A DNA stretch of 64,000 bases from Acidobacteriota bacterium (GCA_004298155.1 SCRD01000001.1:282510-346509); one strand, 5' to 3'. Positions 8,697 through 17,722 are shown, counted from the first letter of the stretch. Notes: a model not told the origin generated them from the sequence alone. A program made the numbers and translations.

Positions 8697-9447
8697 AATG
8701 AAATCATTGACGGTCGAAGGCGCCAGCGTAGGTACGAGGGCGGACGAGCAGGCCACAGCCTCCACTGTGCGGAGCATGTTTGCCGCCGTGGCGCCGCGCT
8801 ATGACCTGCTCAATCACCTGCTCTCCGTTGGTTTTGACATCCGGTGGCGGCGAGCAACTGTGAGGGCGCTCAAGCCCGTCCTGGCAAAATCCTCTTCCGT
8901 AGTAGCTGATCTTTGCTGTGGCACTGGAGACTTGGCACTGGCTTTAAGGCAGGGATCGTCAGGGACGGTAATAGGGACTGATTTCTGCCATCCCATGCTG
9001 CGAAGGGCCAGGGAGAAGTCGGCACGCCGGGCAAAAGACACAACTTTTGTGGAAGCCGACACGCTTCGGCTCCCTTTCCGCGATGCCTCGCTTGACGCGC
9101 TGACCATCGCCTTTGGTTTTCGCAATCTGGCAAATTACAGGCGGGGTGTTCAGGAGATACGGCGGGTGCTGCATCAGGGCGGAATGGTGGCCATCCTGGA
9201 GTTTTCGCACGTTATCTGGCCGGTGTTTGGACCGCTGTTTCGGGTATACTTTCGCCGTATTCTTCCACGGCTTGGACAGTGGATATCGGGAGTTGAAGGG
9301 CCGTACCAGTACCTTCCCGATTCGGTGTTGCGTTTTCCGGACCAGGAAGCTCTTGCAGATCTGCTTCGTCAGGAGGGGTTCAGGAGCGTGCGTTATCGAA
9401 ACTTTACAGGTGGTGTCGCAGCCCTGCATCTGGGCGAAAAGGCGTAG
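8689..9447 (+). CDS. ubiE: Demethylmenaquinone/ubiquinone methyltransferase UbiE/MenG
   Basis: A 252-aa class I SAM-dependent methyltransferase for the last step of menaquinone (or ubiquinone) synthesis. Family marks are VRSMFAAVAPRYDLLNHLLSVG before the fold, SAM motif VADLCCGTGDLALAL, DALTIAFGFRNL and GGMVAILEFS, and the C-terminal YQYLPDSVLRFP. The start ATG 8689 overlaps the aroB stop (ATGATTAA), placing a quinone gene directly behind a shikimate gene, which fits chorismate-derived menaquinone synthesis. In an organism of this type menaquinone is the likelier product. Confidence 0.9.
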   Translation: MIKMKSLTVEGASVGTRADEQATASTVRSMFAAVAPRYDLLNHLLSVGFDIRWRRATVRALKPVLAKSSSVVADLCCGTGDLALALRQGSSGTVIGTDFCHPMLRRAREKSARRAKDTTFVEADTLRLPFRDASLDALTIAFGFRNLANYRRGVQEIRRVLHQGGMVAILEFSHVIWPVFGPLFRVYFRRILPRLGQWISGVEGPYQYLPDSVLRFPDQEALADLLRQEGFRSVRYRNFTGGVAALHLGEKA

Positions 9448-9460
9448 ACCTTCTTCTGCC

Positions 9461-10096
9461 CTACTGTCCTGGAGAATCCTTCATTTGTACCCAATCTTCG
9501 GGGGCACCGCTGTTTTTGAATTCCTCCTTGAGCTTCTCCATGTCCTGCCTGGTTTTCTCCATCGCGGCGCGCCTGACTTCAAGCTCGATGGCCGAAGCAT
9601 CAATCTGTCCATTCAGTTTTCTTGAGCGGGTGGGATCCAGTTCCCGCGCCTGCTGGATCTGGAGAAGCCGAAGCTCGTCCTCCACTAGAGTCTGTTCGTC
9701 TTTGGCGTGGGCAAGCGCACCGCGGGCTGTCCTGAATCTTGCCTGCCAGTACTCTTTGAGCTCCTCGCGCTCTTCTCCTTTTGCTTTCCTGGCCTGTGCG
9801 GGGGCTGGCAGGCTCGCCGGCTCGCCTCCTGGTGCGCCAGCCTGTTGCGAAGGCGCAGTTAGCTTAGCTTCGCCCTCATGGGAGGATTCCACGATAGGGA
9901 TTGGAGGCATTCGAGCGATGTCATCGTTGGTGAACACACGCACCGGAACTTCTCCCTTCTTTTCAAGGGCCTCGCGCTCCTTGCGGACCTGTCGTGCAAC
10001 TTCGCCAAGAGACTGGGCAGAACTGGTGACAAGATGCGGAAGGAGCAAGGCTCCCAGGAGGACCACACAAAGCTTTGCGTTAACTTTAGAGGCCAC
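9461..10096 (-). CDS. Secreted coiled-coil protein, paralogue A
   Basis: A 211-aa protein with a signal peptide (residues 1-28, ending near SSAQ), then SLGEVARQVRKEREALEKK and VFTNDDIARMPP, a Pro/Ala/Gly-rich linker, and a long C-terminal coiled coil rich in Glu, Lys, Arg and Leu. It ends in FKNSGAPEDWVQMKD. The same architecture, motif order and C-terminal Gly-x-Trp ending recur in the upstream gene at 10152-10733, so they are paralogues. I do not know a function; an envelope structural or scaffold role is a guess. It is convergent with ubiE, 13 bp apart. Confidence 0.75.
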   Translation of the reverse strand: MASKVNAKLCVVLLGALLLPHLVTSSAQSLGEVARQVRKEREALEKKGEVPVRVFTNDDIARMPPIPIVESSHEGEAKLTAPSQQAGAPGGEPASLPAPAQARKAKGEEREELKEYWQARFRTARGALAHAKDEQTLVEDELRLLQIQQARELDPTRSRKLNGQIDASAIELEVRRAAMEKTRQDMEKLKEEFKNSGAPEDWVQMKDSPGQ

Positions 10097-10151
10097 GTAT
10101 CAAATTACGCCGGGAGGCCGACCATGCTGATGCGCCCATGTGAGAGTTTCA

Positions 10152-10733
10152 CTATCGGATCCAGCCGGCATCGCCGCCCGAACGGCGAAGCTCCTGCTGC
10201 AAATCGTCCAGGGCCTTATGATCGTCAGCGATAGCCTTCTCCGTGTCCGCGATTTTGTCGCGAAGCTTGCCAACTTCAGTCTGGAAGGCCGGCGTGCTCT
10301 CCTGTTCCAGGGTCTTTTGGGGGTCAGGATAATACTGCACTCTTGCCAGCCCCAATTGTTGCTTAAGGACTTCGAGCTGGCGCCGGTGAAGCTCCATTTG
10401 TGAGCGGATCTTTTCAACCTTGGAACGAAAGTACTTCTCATCTCGTTCTTCATCTGCCGTTGGAACATTTTTCCCCGTGGCTTGCGCATTTTCCTTCATA
10501 CGCTCTTCGGGCTCGACAGTTGCTATTCCAAGCGACTCGACGTGGGGCAGATTGTCATTGGTGTATAGGATTACAGGCTTCTGCTTTTCTTTTGCACGTT
10601 CAGCCTTCAACTGCCGCGCGATTTCACCGAGTGACGGGACTGTTGCAGACTCCTGCGCGCGGGCGGGGGCGCCTGACATGAGCATCAAGCCAATAAGGAA
10701 TGCACAAGCCGTATGTTCGCCGCTATTTCGCAA
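10152..10733 (-). CDS. Secreted coiled-coil protein, paralogue B
   Basis: A 193-aa protein with a signal peptide (cleavage probably after APARA-Q), then SLGEIARQLKAERAKEKQKP, ILYTNDNLPHVESL, and a long heptad-rich coiled coil (about residues 98-183) ending in LRRSGGDAGWIR. Equivalent blocks occur in the same order in the neighbouring 9461-10096 gene, 55 bp downstream on the same strand, indicating tandem duplication and probable co-transcription. Function unknown. A GGCGGCTC...GAGCCGCC hairpin (10756-10781) lies just upstream and could sit in its leader. Confidence 0.75.
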   Translation of the reverse strand: MRNSGEHTACAFLIGLMLMSGAPARAQESATVPSLGEIARQLKAERAKEKQKPVILYTNDNLPHVESLGIATVEPEERMKENAQATGKNVPTADEERDEKYFRSKVEKIRSQMELHRRQLEVLKQQLGLARVQYYPDPQKTLEQESTPAFQTEVGKLRDKIADTEKAIADDHKALDDLQQELRRSGGDAGWIR

Positions 10734-10755
10734 AGACCATGCACCGCCCAGCGTC

Positions 10756-10781
10756 GGCGGCTCCTCACGGGTTGAGCCGCC
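10756..10781 (-). promoter_or_regulatory. Stem-loop in leader of coiled-coil gene pair
   Basis: GGCGGCTC at 10756-10763 and GAGCCGCC at 10774-10781 form a perfect 8-bp stem with a 10-nt loop, 23 bp upstream of the start codon of the minus-strand coiled-coil gene. No T-run follows on either strand, so it looks more like a leader structure or protein site than a terminator. The remainder of the 10734-11032 gap shows only the ribosome binding site of the next gene. Confidence 0.35.
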
Positions 10782-11032
10782 AACGTGTGTCCCTCATTCT
10801 AGTAGTCGGCAAGAAGCCGTCCCAACGCCATTAATATAATCTAATGAGCGAGGGGGCAAAGTCACTTGTTGGATTGATTGACGCGGAGGGGTAGTGTTTT
10901 GAAGCATGCCGCTGGGGCGGTATTTGCTGGAAAAAGTGGCCGGTGTCATTTTTTGATATTCTGGAATGCACAGGTTGTGCAAATACGCATAGCAGGCAAG
11001 GACAGCCACTGTCTTGCACAGGAGGGTTTGCG

Positions 11033-11674
11033 ATGAAGCTTCTGAATCTTGAATTCACGCGGATCGCGCATGACACCTTCAGGATTGCAGGTTCGAAGGT
11101 GATCTATACCGACCCATTCAAAGTGTCCAAAGAGGACAAGGCCGACATTATTCTACTGAGTCACGAACACTTTGACCATCTGAGCGTCGAGGACCTCAAC
11201 AGAGTCTGCACGCCCGAAACCACAATTGTAGCAAGCTCATCATGCAAGGCGGGCCTGCAGAAGGTGAAGGTAAAAGAAAAGCATTTCATCGAGCCGGGTA
11301 TGAAACTGAACGTTAACCATATAGCGATTGAGGCCGTTCCAGCCTACAACGTCAACAAGTTTCGGGAACCTGGCAAGCTCTTCCACCCTAAAGACCTCAA
11401 GGGAGTTGGTTTTGTATTCAAAATGGACGAAACTCGCGTCTATCACGCAGGGGACACGGACTTCATTCCGGAAATGAAATCCATACAGTGTGATATTGCC
11501 TTGTTGCCGGTATCGGGAACGTACGTGATGACGGTGGAAGAAGCGGCAAAGGCTGCGCAAACAATCAATCCCAGGATCGCGGTTCCCATGCACTATGCCG
11601 CCATAGTTGGGAGCGACGACGATGCAAAGAAGTTCAAGCAGATCGTGACGAACTGCGAAGTTCAGATTATCTGA
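11033..11674 (+). CDS. Metal-dependent hydrolase, UPF0173 metallo-beta-lactamase fold
   Basis: A 213-aa cytoplasmic MBL-fold protein. The zinc-binding LLSHEHFDHLS (HxHxDH) lies near residues 40-50, followed by YHAGDTDFIPEM with the bridging Asp, and VPMHYAAIVG near the C-terminus supplies a further His. This compact layout matches the UPF0173/YtkL group, whose physiological substrates are not settled. The start at ATG 11033 (MKLLNLEFTRIAHDTF) has AGGAGGG eight bases upstream; the longer frame from 10943 has no support. Confidence 0.85.
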   Translation: MKLLNLEFTRIAHDTFRIAGSKVIYTDPFKVSKEDKADIILLSHEHFDHLSVEDLNRVCTPETTIVASSSCKAGLQKVKVKEKHFIEPGMKLNVNHIAIEAVPAYNVNKFREPGKLFHPKDLKGVGFVFKMDETRVYHAGDTDFIPEMKSIQCDIALLPVSGTYVMTVEEAAKAAQTINPRIAVPMHYAAIVGSDDDAKKFKQIVTNCEVQII

Positions 11675-11723
11675 AGTCGGGTTGGTTTTCCCTTTGAGGT
11701 GCGGGCCTGCCTGAATGCGCCCA

Positions 11724-11752
11724 TTACGAAGGCCCGCTCCCTGCCTTCGTAA
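11724..11752. terminator. Probable bidirectional terminator between convergent genes
   Basis: TTACGAAGG (11724-11732) and CCTTCGTAA (11744-11752) are a perfect 9-bp inverted repeat with an 11-nt loop. It sits exactly between the stop of the MBL hydrolase (+) and the stop of the CRTAC1 gene (-). There is no long T-run, so termination efficiency is uncertain. Confidence 0.5.
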
Positions 11753-11753
11753 A

Positions 11754-13550
11754 TCACTTCCATGCGATGCGGGGGAAGTTTTTCGGGACGATGCCCGCGC
11801 CTTCCTTGACGGTAATGATCTGGTTCATTGGAACCGTGGACAGATTGTCAACTGCTCCGCTGGGCCAGGTAATCTGGAGCAATTCGATACTCTTGCGCTT
11901 GCCAAGCCCAAAATGGATGCGTGGGTCATTCGCTGACATGTAGCTCATGCCGCCCTTGGCCTGGTTGACCTGCGTGAAGCCCTCCGAGGTCAGTTTCAGG
12001 ACGCTTCCCAGGCCGTCACGGTTTGACTTGGTGCCCACCAGGTTGACGGTCAGCCAGTTGTTGGCGTTGCCGCCGTCGTTCCGAAGCAACTCGGGATAAT
12101 CGTCCCGTGAATTAATGGCAAAGTCGATGTCCCCATCATTGTCAAAGTCAGCGGCGGCAAGTCCGCGCCCTGCAACCGGGCGCATGAACGCAGGGCCGAG
12201 CTCTTTGGACACATTGGCAAACTTCCCTTTGCCGAGATTGCGAAACATCAGCTTGGCCTCTTTGTAGGTGACTTCGGTGTGGTAGAGGTTGATGTTATCC
12301 AGCATAGCTCCATTCACCTGCATGATGTCAGTCCAGCCGTCATTATCATAATCCGCGAAGATCGCGGCTACTCCACTCAGGAAGATGGCGCTGTTGCCGA
12401 TGCCGCACTGGTACGTGACGTCATCAAATGTTTCATCGCGGTTGTTGTGGTAGAGGCGGTCGAGTTCAAAGTCGAGGTGGGTCACATAAATGTCGGGCCA
12501 CCCGTCGCCGTCCACATCAGCAGCATCGATTCCCATGCCGGCTTCATACTTGCCGTCAGCGCTCGCGGCCACTCCGGAAATAAACGAGATATCTTTAAAC
12601 GTTCCATCTTTCTGGTTGATAAAGAGAAAATTTGGCCAGGTGTCATTGGCAACCGCGATGTCTGGCCATCCGTCATTGTTAAAATCCGCGGTCACAACTC
12701 CCATGCCTTTTGCTTCGGGGACCCCGATGCCCGATTGCTTGCTGACATCGGCAAAGGTGCCATCGTGATTGTTGTGGTAAAGCTTGAGGCGTTGGCCGCG
12801 GTAATTGTCAGGGTGGCAATAGGCCCGATAACCGGCCCTGTGCTCGCCGCACCAAATGTTGTTCTCAGGGGACCACTCGATATAATTGCAGACCACCAGA
12901 TCGAGCCAGCCATCCTTGTCATAATCAATCCAGGCCGCGCTGGTAGACCACATGCCCTTGTCGGCCACGCCGGCCTTTTCCGTGACGTCGGTGAATGTAC
13001 CGTTGCCGTTGTTGTGGTAAAGAATCGCGCTTCCGTAGCCGGTGACATAAAGGTCAGGGTAACCGTCGTTATCGTAATCTCCCACGCAGACGCCCTGGCC
13101 GTAATGGCCTTCGCCAGCTACGCCAGCCTTTTCCGTGACGTCGGTGAACGTGCCATCGCCGTTGTTGTGATAGAGAGCGGAGCGTAGAGGGTGTGGCGGC
13201 TTGTAGGCCCTGGTGACGGATGTCTGGACGAAGTAAAGGTCCAGAAGGCCGTCCTGGTCATAATCTATCCAGCCCACGCCCGTCCCCATGGTCTCCAGGT
13301 AGTACTTTTCTTTGCTTCCTGTGCCGTCCTGCTTGAACGTGATGCCCGCCGCTTCGCGGACATCAGTAAATATGACTGGAACTCTGAAGGCTGCGGATTG
13401 GGCTGGCGCTGCGCAACCATAACTTCCCGGCCGAAGCCCGAGCCATGCTCCCACGCCTGCTGTCCCCAATTCCTTCAATAATTCGCGGCGCGATAAGTTC
13501 CTTCTCAAAAGGCCTCTCTCTGTAGCGCGGAGATAAAGCTGAGAAAACAC
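11754..13550 (-). CDS. CRTAC1/ASPIC-UnbV family protein with FG-GAP repeats, Tat-type signal
   Basis: A 598-aa exported protein. The N-terminus has a twin-arginine-like signal (LSRRELLKELGTAGVGAWLG, residues 19-38). About seven VCBS/FG-GAP repeats follow, each with a calcium-binding type loop such as DYDQDGLLDLY, DYDNDGYPDLY, DYDKDGWLDLV, DFNNDGWPDIA, DVDGDGWPDIY, DYDNDGWTDIM and DFDNDGDIDFA; these build a beta-propeller. The C-terminus (NNWLTVNLVG to ITWPSGAVDNL) is an ASPIC/UnbV domain. The family is widespread in soil bacteria and probably binds carbohydrate or matrix on the cell surface; no enzyme activity is established. The tatA-tatC genes 7 kb away could export it. Confidence 0.88.
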   Translation of the reverse strand: MFSQLYLRATERGLLRRNLSRRELLKELGTAGVGAWLGLRPGSYGCAAPAQSAAFRVPVIFTDVREAAGITFKQDGTGSKEKYYLETMGTGVGWIDYDQDGLLDLYFVQTSVTRAYKPPHPLRSALYHNNGDGTFTDVTEKAGVAGEGHYGQGVCVGDYDNDGYPDLYVTGYGSAILYHNNGNGTFTDVTEKAGVADKGMWSTSAAWIDYDKDGWLDLVVCNYIEWSPENNIWCGEHRAGYRAYCHPDNYRGQRLKLYHNNHDGTFADVSKQSGIGVPEAKGMGVVTADFNNDGWPDIAVANDTWPNFLFINQKDGTFKDISFISGVAASADGKYEAGMGIDAADVDGDGWPDIYVTHLDFELDRLYHNNRDETFDDVTYQCGIGNSAIFLSGVAAIFADYDNDGWTDIMQVNGAMLDNINLYHTEVTYKEAKLMFRNLGKGKFANVSKELGPAFMRPVAGRGLAAADFDNDGDIDFAINSRDDYPELLRNDGGNANNWLTVNLVGTKSNRDGLGSVLKLTSEGFTQVNQAKGGMSYMSANDPRIHFGLGKRKSIELLQITWPSGAVDNLSTVPMNQIITVKEGAGIVPKNFPRIAWK

Positions 13551-13935
13551 TCCAATCCGATTCCCGCTCTTCTTTACGCGACACTAAATATTACGTGGTG
13601 TCGCTATTTTTCTCAATCATTGGCTGCGGGCATTAGGGGAAGTTTGCATCAGTGGGGGACCCAACGCCAAACCTTGCAAGAAGAGGTCAGCGGATGTATA
13701 TTCCCGTCGGCGGGAAGCAGTTGAGTTACACCGGCACATTGTGACGGCTACTGACGGGTGAGTCGCCTGAGGTCCGGCCGGCACGGTGAGAGGCGGTTAA
13801 AGAATGTCGGCGGTTCAGCGAAGACTGACTGTCCGCGGCGAACGCCTATTGTGATCCGGACATGAACGACATCAGTCTTCCGAAACTATGTGCCGCGTCT
13901 GGTAATGGGAAAACGAACATCTTCGGGATGTGTTG
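13551..13935. other. Intergenic region between divergent genes, nothing recognised
   Basis: These 385 bp separate the divergently transcribed CRTAC1 and VOC genes and should carry both promoters. I see no convincing gene, RNA or repeat; a GCGGATG..CCCGTCGGCGGG stretch near 13700 shows short self-complementarity only. Confidence 0.4.
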
Positions 13936-14871
13936 ATGAAAATTAAACTCTTATGCCTGCTGATATGCTTTATGGCAGTTTCGTCACCTGTTGCGAGCGC
14001 TGCGGTGGAGCGACCGAAAATTCTGGGTATCGCCCACGTAGCCTTTTATGTAAGTAACCTGCCCAGGACGCTGGCCTATTATGAGGACTTTCTCGGTTTT
14101 GCTGAACCTTATGAGCTGAAGAACGATGACGGGAGAGCCCACGTCTCCTTCATAAAGATCAACGACCACCAGTACGTGCAACTTCTTACTGGGCAGCCCA
14201 GGGGCGACGGGATGCTTGATCACATCGCTTTCTATACCGACAACGTTGAACAGCTTCGACACTACCTCATCTCGAGCGGAGTCCAGGTGTCGACCAAGGT
14301 CAGCATAGGAAGAACCGGGGATAAGATTTTTGCGGTCAAGGACCCAGATGGCCATACGGTGAAGTTTGTGGAATATCAGCCTAACGGTTGGGCCATGAAA
14401 GGGAAGGGCATAGATATGCCAGCCGCCCGCATCTCCGACCATATCATGCACATTGGATTCACGGTGGGGGCGCTTGCCAGATCCAAAGAGTTTTATGGAG
14501 ACATCCTTGGTTTCAAGGAGTTTTGGCGGGGGAGCTCGGATGGAGTCGCCCTGAGTTGGGTGGATCTGCGTGTGCCCGATGGGAAGGATTATGTTGAATT
14601 GATGCTCTACAAAGAGCTGCCTCCACAGGACCAACGGGGTGGGGCAAACCACATCTCGCTGATGACCCCAAATATTAGCAAGGCGGTTGCTATGCTCCGG
14701 TCACGCGCCGCTGCCGTGAAATACACGCGCAACGTTGAAATCCACGTGGGTCATAACCGTCAGCGCCAGTCAAACTTTTTTGACCCTGACGGTACTCGTA
14801 CAGAGTTGATGGAGCCTTTCACGATTGACGGCAAGCCGACGCCGCCCTCAACTGCCCCGCCGCCTAAATAA
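13936..14871 (+). CDS. Secreted two-domain VOC/glyoxalase family protein
   Basis: A 311-aa protein with a signal peptide (MKIKLLCLLICFMAVSSPVASA) and two tandem vicinal-oxygen-chelate domains: the first starts at ILGIAHVAFYVSNLPRTLAYYEDFLGF, the second at ISDHIMHIGFTVGALARSKEFYGDILGF. Metal-ligand-type residues (His in AHVAFYV and DHIAFY, Glu in KFVEYQP; His in MHIGF, His in ANHISLM, Glu in TELMEPF) are retained in both halves, so a metal-dependent dioxygenase or isomerase-like activity in the periplasm is possible. Start is ATG 13936; a GTG two codons upstream is an alternative. A Pro-rich tail ends the protein. Confidence 0.82.
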   Translation: MKIKLLCLLICFMAVSSPVASAAVERPKILGIAHVAFYVSNLPRTLAYYEDFLGFAEPYELKNDDGRAHVSFIKINDHQYVQLLTGQPRGDGMLDHIAFYTDNVEQLRHYLISSGVQVSTKVSIGRTGDKIFAVKDPDGHTVKFVEYQPNGWAMKGKGIDMPAARISDHIMHIGFTVGALARSKEFYGDILGFKEFWRGSSDGVALSWVDLRVPDGKDYVELMLYKELPPQDQRGGANHISLMTPNISKAVAMLRSRAAAVKYTRNVEIHVGHNRQRQSNFFDPDGTRTELMEPFTIDGKPTPPSTAPPPK

Positions 14872-15064
14872 GGGTAGTGCATTGGCTTTCATTATTCCCC
14901 CTCTTATGGATCCTGCCTGGAGCATGGAACATAACCTGCTTCTCCGCGGGCGGATAAGCATTCAAGCCCCCAGCCAGAGCGGGACCATCTGCTTAAGTGC
15001 CCGATAACCTGGGCTCTGTGAAAAAAATCGAGTAAGATTAAATAGTCAGTCCGTTAGAAATTCG

Positions 15065-15703
15065 ATGGTCATAACCGAGATTTTCAAATCAATTCAGGGC
15101 GAATCCTCCTTTGCCGGCCTTCCTTGCATTTTTGTTCGCCTGACCGGGTGCAATCTCCGCTGCCACTGGTGTGATACGGCCTACGCGTTCTATGGGGGAG
15201 AGAAAATGACTCCGGAACAGGTCCTGGGCCACATACGGAGGTTGGGCGGAAAGATGGTGGAACTGACCGGAGGAGAGCCTCTGCTTCAGAAGGAGACCGT
15301 CGGACTTGCCGACAGCTTGCTGGCTGAAGGCTATAAAGTCCTGATTGAAACCAGCGGCGAACGCTTTGTAGGTGATCTCGCCCGGCCGGTCGTGAAGATA
15401 GTGGATGTGAAATGTCCGGGGAGCGGAGAAAGTGGTAAGTTCAATCTGGCTAACCTCCACGTACTTGAGCGAAAAGACCAGATTAAGTTCGTGGTGCTTG
15501 ATGAGAGGGACTATCTTTTTGCCTGTGACTTTATCGACACCCATCGCGTGGCCGGGCTTGTGGACGAGATCATTTTCTCGCCGGTGTTTGGGCAATTAGC
15601 CCCTCTCCAACTTGCACAGTGGATATTGCGCGACAACCTCAATGTGCGGGTGGGCCTGCAGATTCACAAATTTATCTGGGACCCCGACACACGAGGCGTG
15701 TGA
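15065..15703 (+). CDS. queE: 7-carboxy-7-deazaguanine synthase QueE
   Basis: A 212-aa radical SAM enzyme that converts 6-carboxy-tetrahydropterin to 7-carboxy-7-deazaguanine, en route to queuosine. The N-terminal FKSIQGESSFAGLPCIFVRL and the cluster motif CNLRCHWCDTAYAF (CxxxCxxC, residues 29-36) are typical, as is the ELTGGEPLLQ SAM-binding segment. It is followed 67 bp later by queC, so the pair forms a 7-deazaguanine operon. queD and queF are not in the window. No preQ1 riboswitch was recognised upstream. Confidence 0.93.
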   Translation: MVITEIFKSIQGESSFAGLPCIFVRLTGCNLRCHWCDTAYAFYGGEKMTPEQVLGHIRRLGGKMVELTGGEPLLQKETVGLADSLLAEGYKVLIETSGERFVGDLARPVVKIVDVKCPGSGESGKFNLANLHVLERKDQIKFVVLDERDYLFACDFIDTHRVAGLVDEIIFSPVFGQLAPLQLAQWILRDNLNVRVGLQIHKFIWDPDTRGV

Positions 15704-15770
15704 GGCGGAAATTTCGCAGGAGTTGCAGCCTGATAAGTCGTAAAGTTAATTGGGAGAAAGAAAACATTTG

Positions 15771-16499
15771 GTGAATGGCAATCAAACCTCCGGCCAACCG
15801 CCTCTGGCTGTGGTCCTGGCTAGCGGAGGCATGGACAGCTGCGTGACCACAGCAATCGCAAGCCTCGACAACCGGTTGGCCCTCCTGCATGTTACCTACG
15901 GCCAGCGGACCGAAGGCAGGGAGCTACAGGCTTTCAACGCTCTCGCCGATTTCTATCAGGCTGAGCAGCGCCTCGTGTGCCGGCTGGAGCACCTTCGAAA
16001 GATTGGGGGGTCAAGCCTTACCGACCCGAACATCCCGGTTGAGTCTGCAAACCTGGAACGCAAGGAAATCCCTTCGAGTTACGTGCCTTTCCGTAACGCG
16101 CATTTCCTTTCCGTGGCTGTTTCGTGGGGTGAGGTCATTGGGGCAGGCAAGATTTTTATCGGCGCAGTGGCGGAAGACAGTTCTGGATATCCGGATTGCC
16201 GGCCTGAGTATTACGAGGCCTTCAACCGCGTCATTGAAGTTGGCACAAAGCCGGAAACCAGCATCAAAATTGTGACGCCGGTTATCCACATGCGCAAGAG
16301 CGAGATTGTGCGCAAGGGAGTTGAGCTAACGGCCCCTCTGCACCTTACCTGGTCCTGCTATCAGAGGGAGGATGTTGCCTGCGGGGTCTGTGACAGCTGT
16401 GCCTTGCGCTTAAGGGCCTTCCAGGAATCAGGACTGGAAGACCCCATTGTCTATGCAGCCCGTCCGCGATACACTCCGCAAACGTCCAGTGCGAGTTGA
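15771..16499 (+). CDS. queC: 7-cyano-7-deazaguanine synthase QueC
   Basis: A 242-aa ATP-dependent enzyme producing preQ0 from 7-carboxy-7-deazaguanine. The PP-loop [15 protein letters not shown] lies near the N-terminus, [12 protein letters not shown] follows in the middle, and the zinc site [18 protein letters not shown] with four cysteines closes the protein. The start is placed at GTG 15771 with GGGAGAAAG 11-19 bp upstream; a TTG at 15750 is an in-frame alternative giving 249 aa. It acts on the product of the adjacent queE. Confidence 0.93.
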   Translation: MNGNQTSGQPPLAVVLASGGMDSCVTTAIASLDNRLALLHVTYGQRTEGRELQAFNALADFYQAEQRLVCRLEHLRKIGGSSLTDPNIPVESANLERKEIPSSYVPFRNAHFLSVAVSWGEVIGAGKIFIGAVAEDSSGYPDCRPEYYEAFNRVIEVGTKPETSIKIVTPVIHMRKSEIVRKGVELTAPLHLTWSCYQREDVACGVCDSCALRLRAFQESGLEDPIVYAARPRYTPQTSSAS

Positions 16500-16593
16500 G
16501 GCTTGCCTGCGTTCCCGCGGAAAGGATTGGGTTGAGCGCAGAAGGGGATAAAGCTAAAATAAGATTTGGCCAGCATCAGTTGAGGAGGTTCAA

Positions 16594-17661
16594 ATGAAGT
16601 TTATGACAGCGCGGAAGATTTTCGGTTTAGTTGTTGCTTTCGCAGCTTTGGGGGTGGCTATGCCAGCCTTTGCTCAGACCGGCGGCATAGAGGGAAAGGC
16701 CATTCAGCAGGATGGCCAGCCATGCGCCAAGTGTATTGTTGTCATTGACCGGATCGATATCAAATCGACTTATAAGACCAAAACGGGCAAGAAAGGAGAA
16801 TTTGTGTACATCGGCTTGCCCATTGGAAATTATAAGGTCACTTTGCAGAGTCCTACCGGGCAAACTCTGTATTACATCGAGAAGCACGTCGGCCTGGGCG
16901 AGCCCACGACAGTGGATTTTGATCTCCCAAAGGAAATGGCCCAGCAGCAGCAACAGCACCAGGAGGAGATGAAGAAAAACCCCGAATTGGCCAAAGCGGC
17001 GGCGGAAGAGGCCAAGCAGGAAAAGCAGTTCAAAGGACTTAAGGAGTACTTTGACCAGGGGAATACCTTGTACAGCCAGGGACAATACAAAGAAGCCGCC
17101 GCAGCTTTTGAGCAGGCGCTGGCTCTGGCCAAGGAGAAGAACGTTCCTGTTGTGTTGTCGCGCCTGGCCGAAACCTACGCCAAAGCGAAGGAGAACGACA
17201 AGGCCGTCGAAACATATCAGAAAGCCCTCCAGTTGACCCCGGATGACGCCGCTCTTCACAACAACCTGGGCAGCGTTTATGCCTCGACGGGTAAACTACC
17301 GGAGGCGCAGGTGGAATTCGAGAAAGCTGCAACACTTGATCCGACGAATGCCGGCCGTTATTACTTCAATGTCGGCGCCATCATGTACAACTCAGGGAAG
17401 ATGGACGAGGCCCTTACCGCTTTTAAGAAGGTCATCAGCCTTGATCCCAAGAATGCGGATGCATACTATCTTGAAGGCCAGGCTTTGATGGGCAAGGCTA
17501 CGATGTCGGCGGATGGCAAAGTAAAGGCTCCCGATGGCACAGTTGAAGCTTTCCAGCAATATCTGACACTCAATCCAAATGGGCCGAACGCCGAGGCAGC
17601 CAAAGAGATGATTGCGACGCTGCAGGGATCGGTGACGACGCAGTACAAAAAGAGGAAGTAG
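16594..17661 (+). CDS. Secreted TPR protein with carboxypeptidase-regulatory-like domain
   Basis: A 355-aa protein. Residues 1-28 are a signal peptide (ending MPAFAQT). Residues 29-110 form a carboxypeptidase-regulatory-like (transthyretin-fold) domain: GGIEGKAIQQDGQPC...GEFVYIGLPIGNYKVTL. A Gln/Glu/Lys-rich helix (MAQQQQQHQEEMKK) links to four or five TPR units (ALALAKEK..., AVETYQKALQLTPDDAALHNNLG, AQVEFEKAATLDPTNAGRYYF, ALTAFKKVISLDPKNADAYY). The layout suggests a periplasmic protein-protein interaction scaffold. GAGGAGG lies upstream of ATG 16594. The gene is followed by a strong hairpin at 17692-17722. Confidence 0.85.
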   Translation: MKFMTARKIFGLVVAFAALGVAMPAFAQTGGIEGKAIQQDGQPCAKCIVVIDRIDIKSTYKTKTGKKGEFVYIGLPIGNYKVTLQSPTGQTLYYIEKHVGLGEPTTVDFDLPKEMAQQQQQHQEEMKKNPELAKAAAEEAKQEKQFKGLKEYFDQGNTLYSQGQYKEAAAAFEQALALAKEKNVPVVLSRLAETYAKAKENDKAVETYQKALQLTPDDAALHNNLGSVYASTGKLPEAQVEFEKAATLDPTNAGRYYFNVGAIMYNSGKMDEALTAFKKVISLDPKNADAYYLEGQALMGKATMSADGKVKAPDGTVEAFQQYLTLNPNGPNAEAAKEMIATLQGSVTTQYKKRK

Positions 17662-17691
17662 TCGCGCCCACTTCGAGGATGGAGATCTGGG

Positions 17692-17722
17692 GGCCCCGTC
17701 TTAAGAAAGCGGGGCCTTTCTT
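17692..17722 (+). terminator. Rho-independent terminator-like hairpin ending at a start codon
   Basis: GGCCCCG (17692-17698) pairs with CGGGGCC (17710-17716), followed by TTTCTT (17717-17722). This is a textbook intrinsic terminator for the TPR gene, yet the next base is the A of the start codon of the following gene (ATG 17723). That leaves no room for a separate ribosome binding site outside the hairpin. Confidence 0.7.

Noticed and set aside
12279..13187. 302-aa plus-strand frame opposite the CRTAC1 gene
   Set aside because: Val/Ile-rich shadow caused by the Asp-rich repeats on the other strand.
14872..15064. preQ1 riboswitch upstream of queE
   Set aside because: No compact stem-loop with an A-rich tail and C-rich loop that fits the known preQ1 classes was seen.
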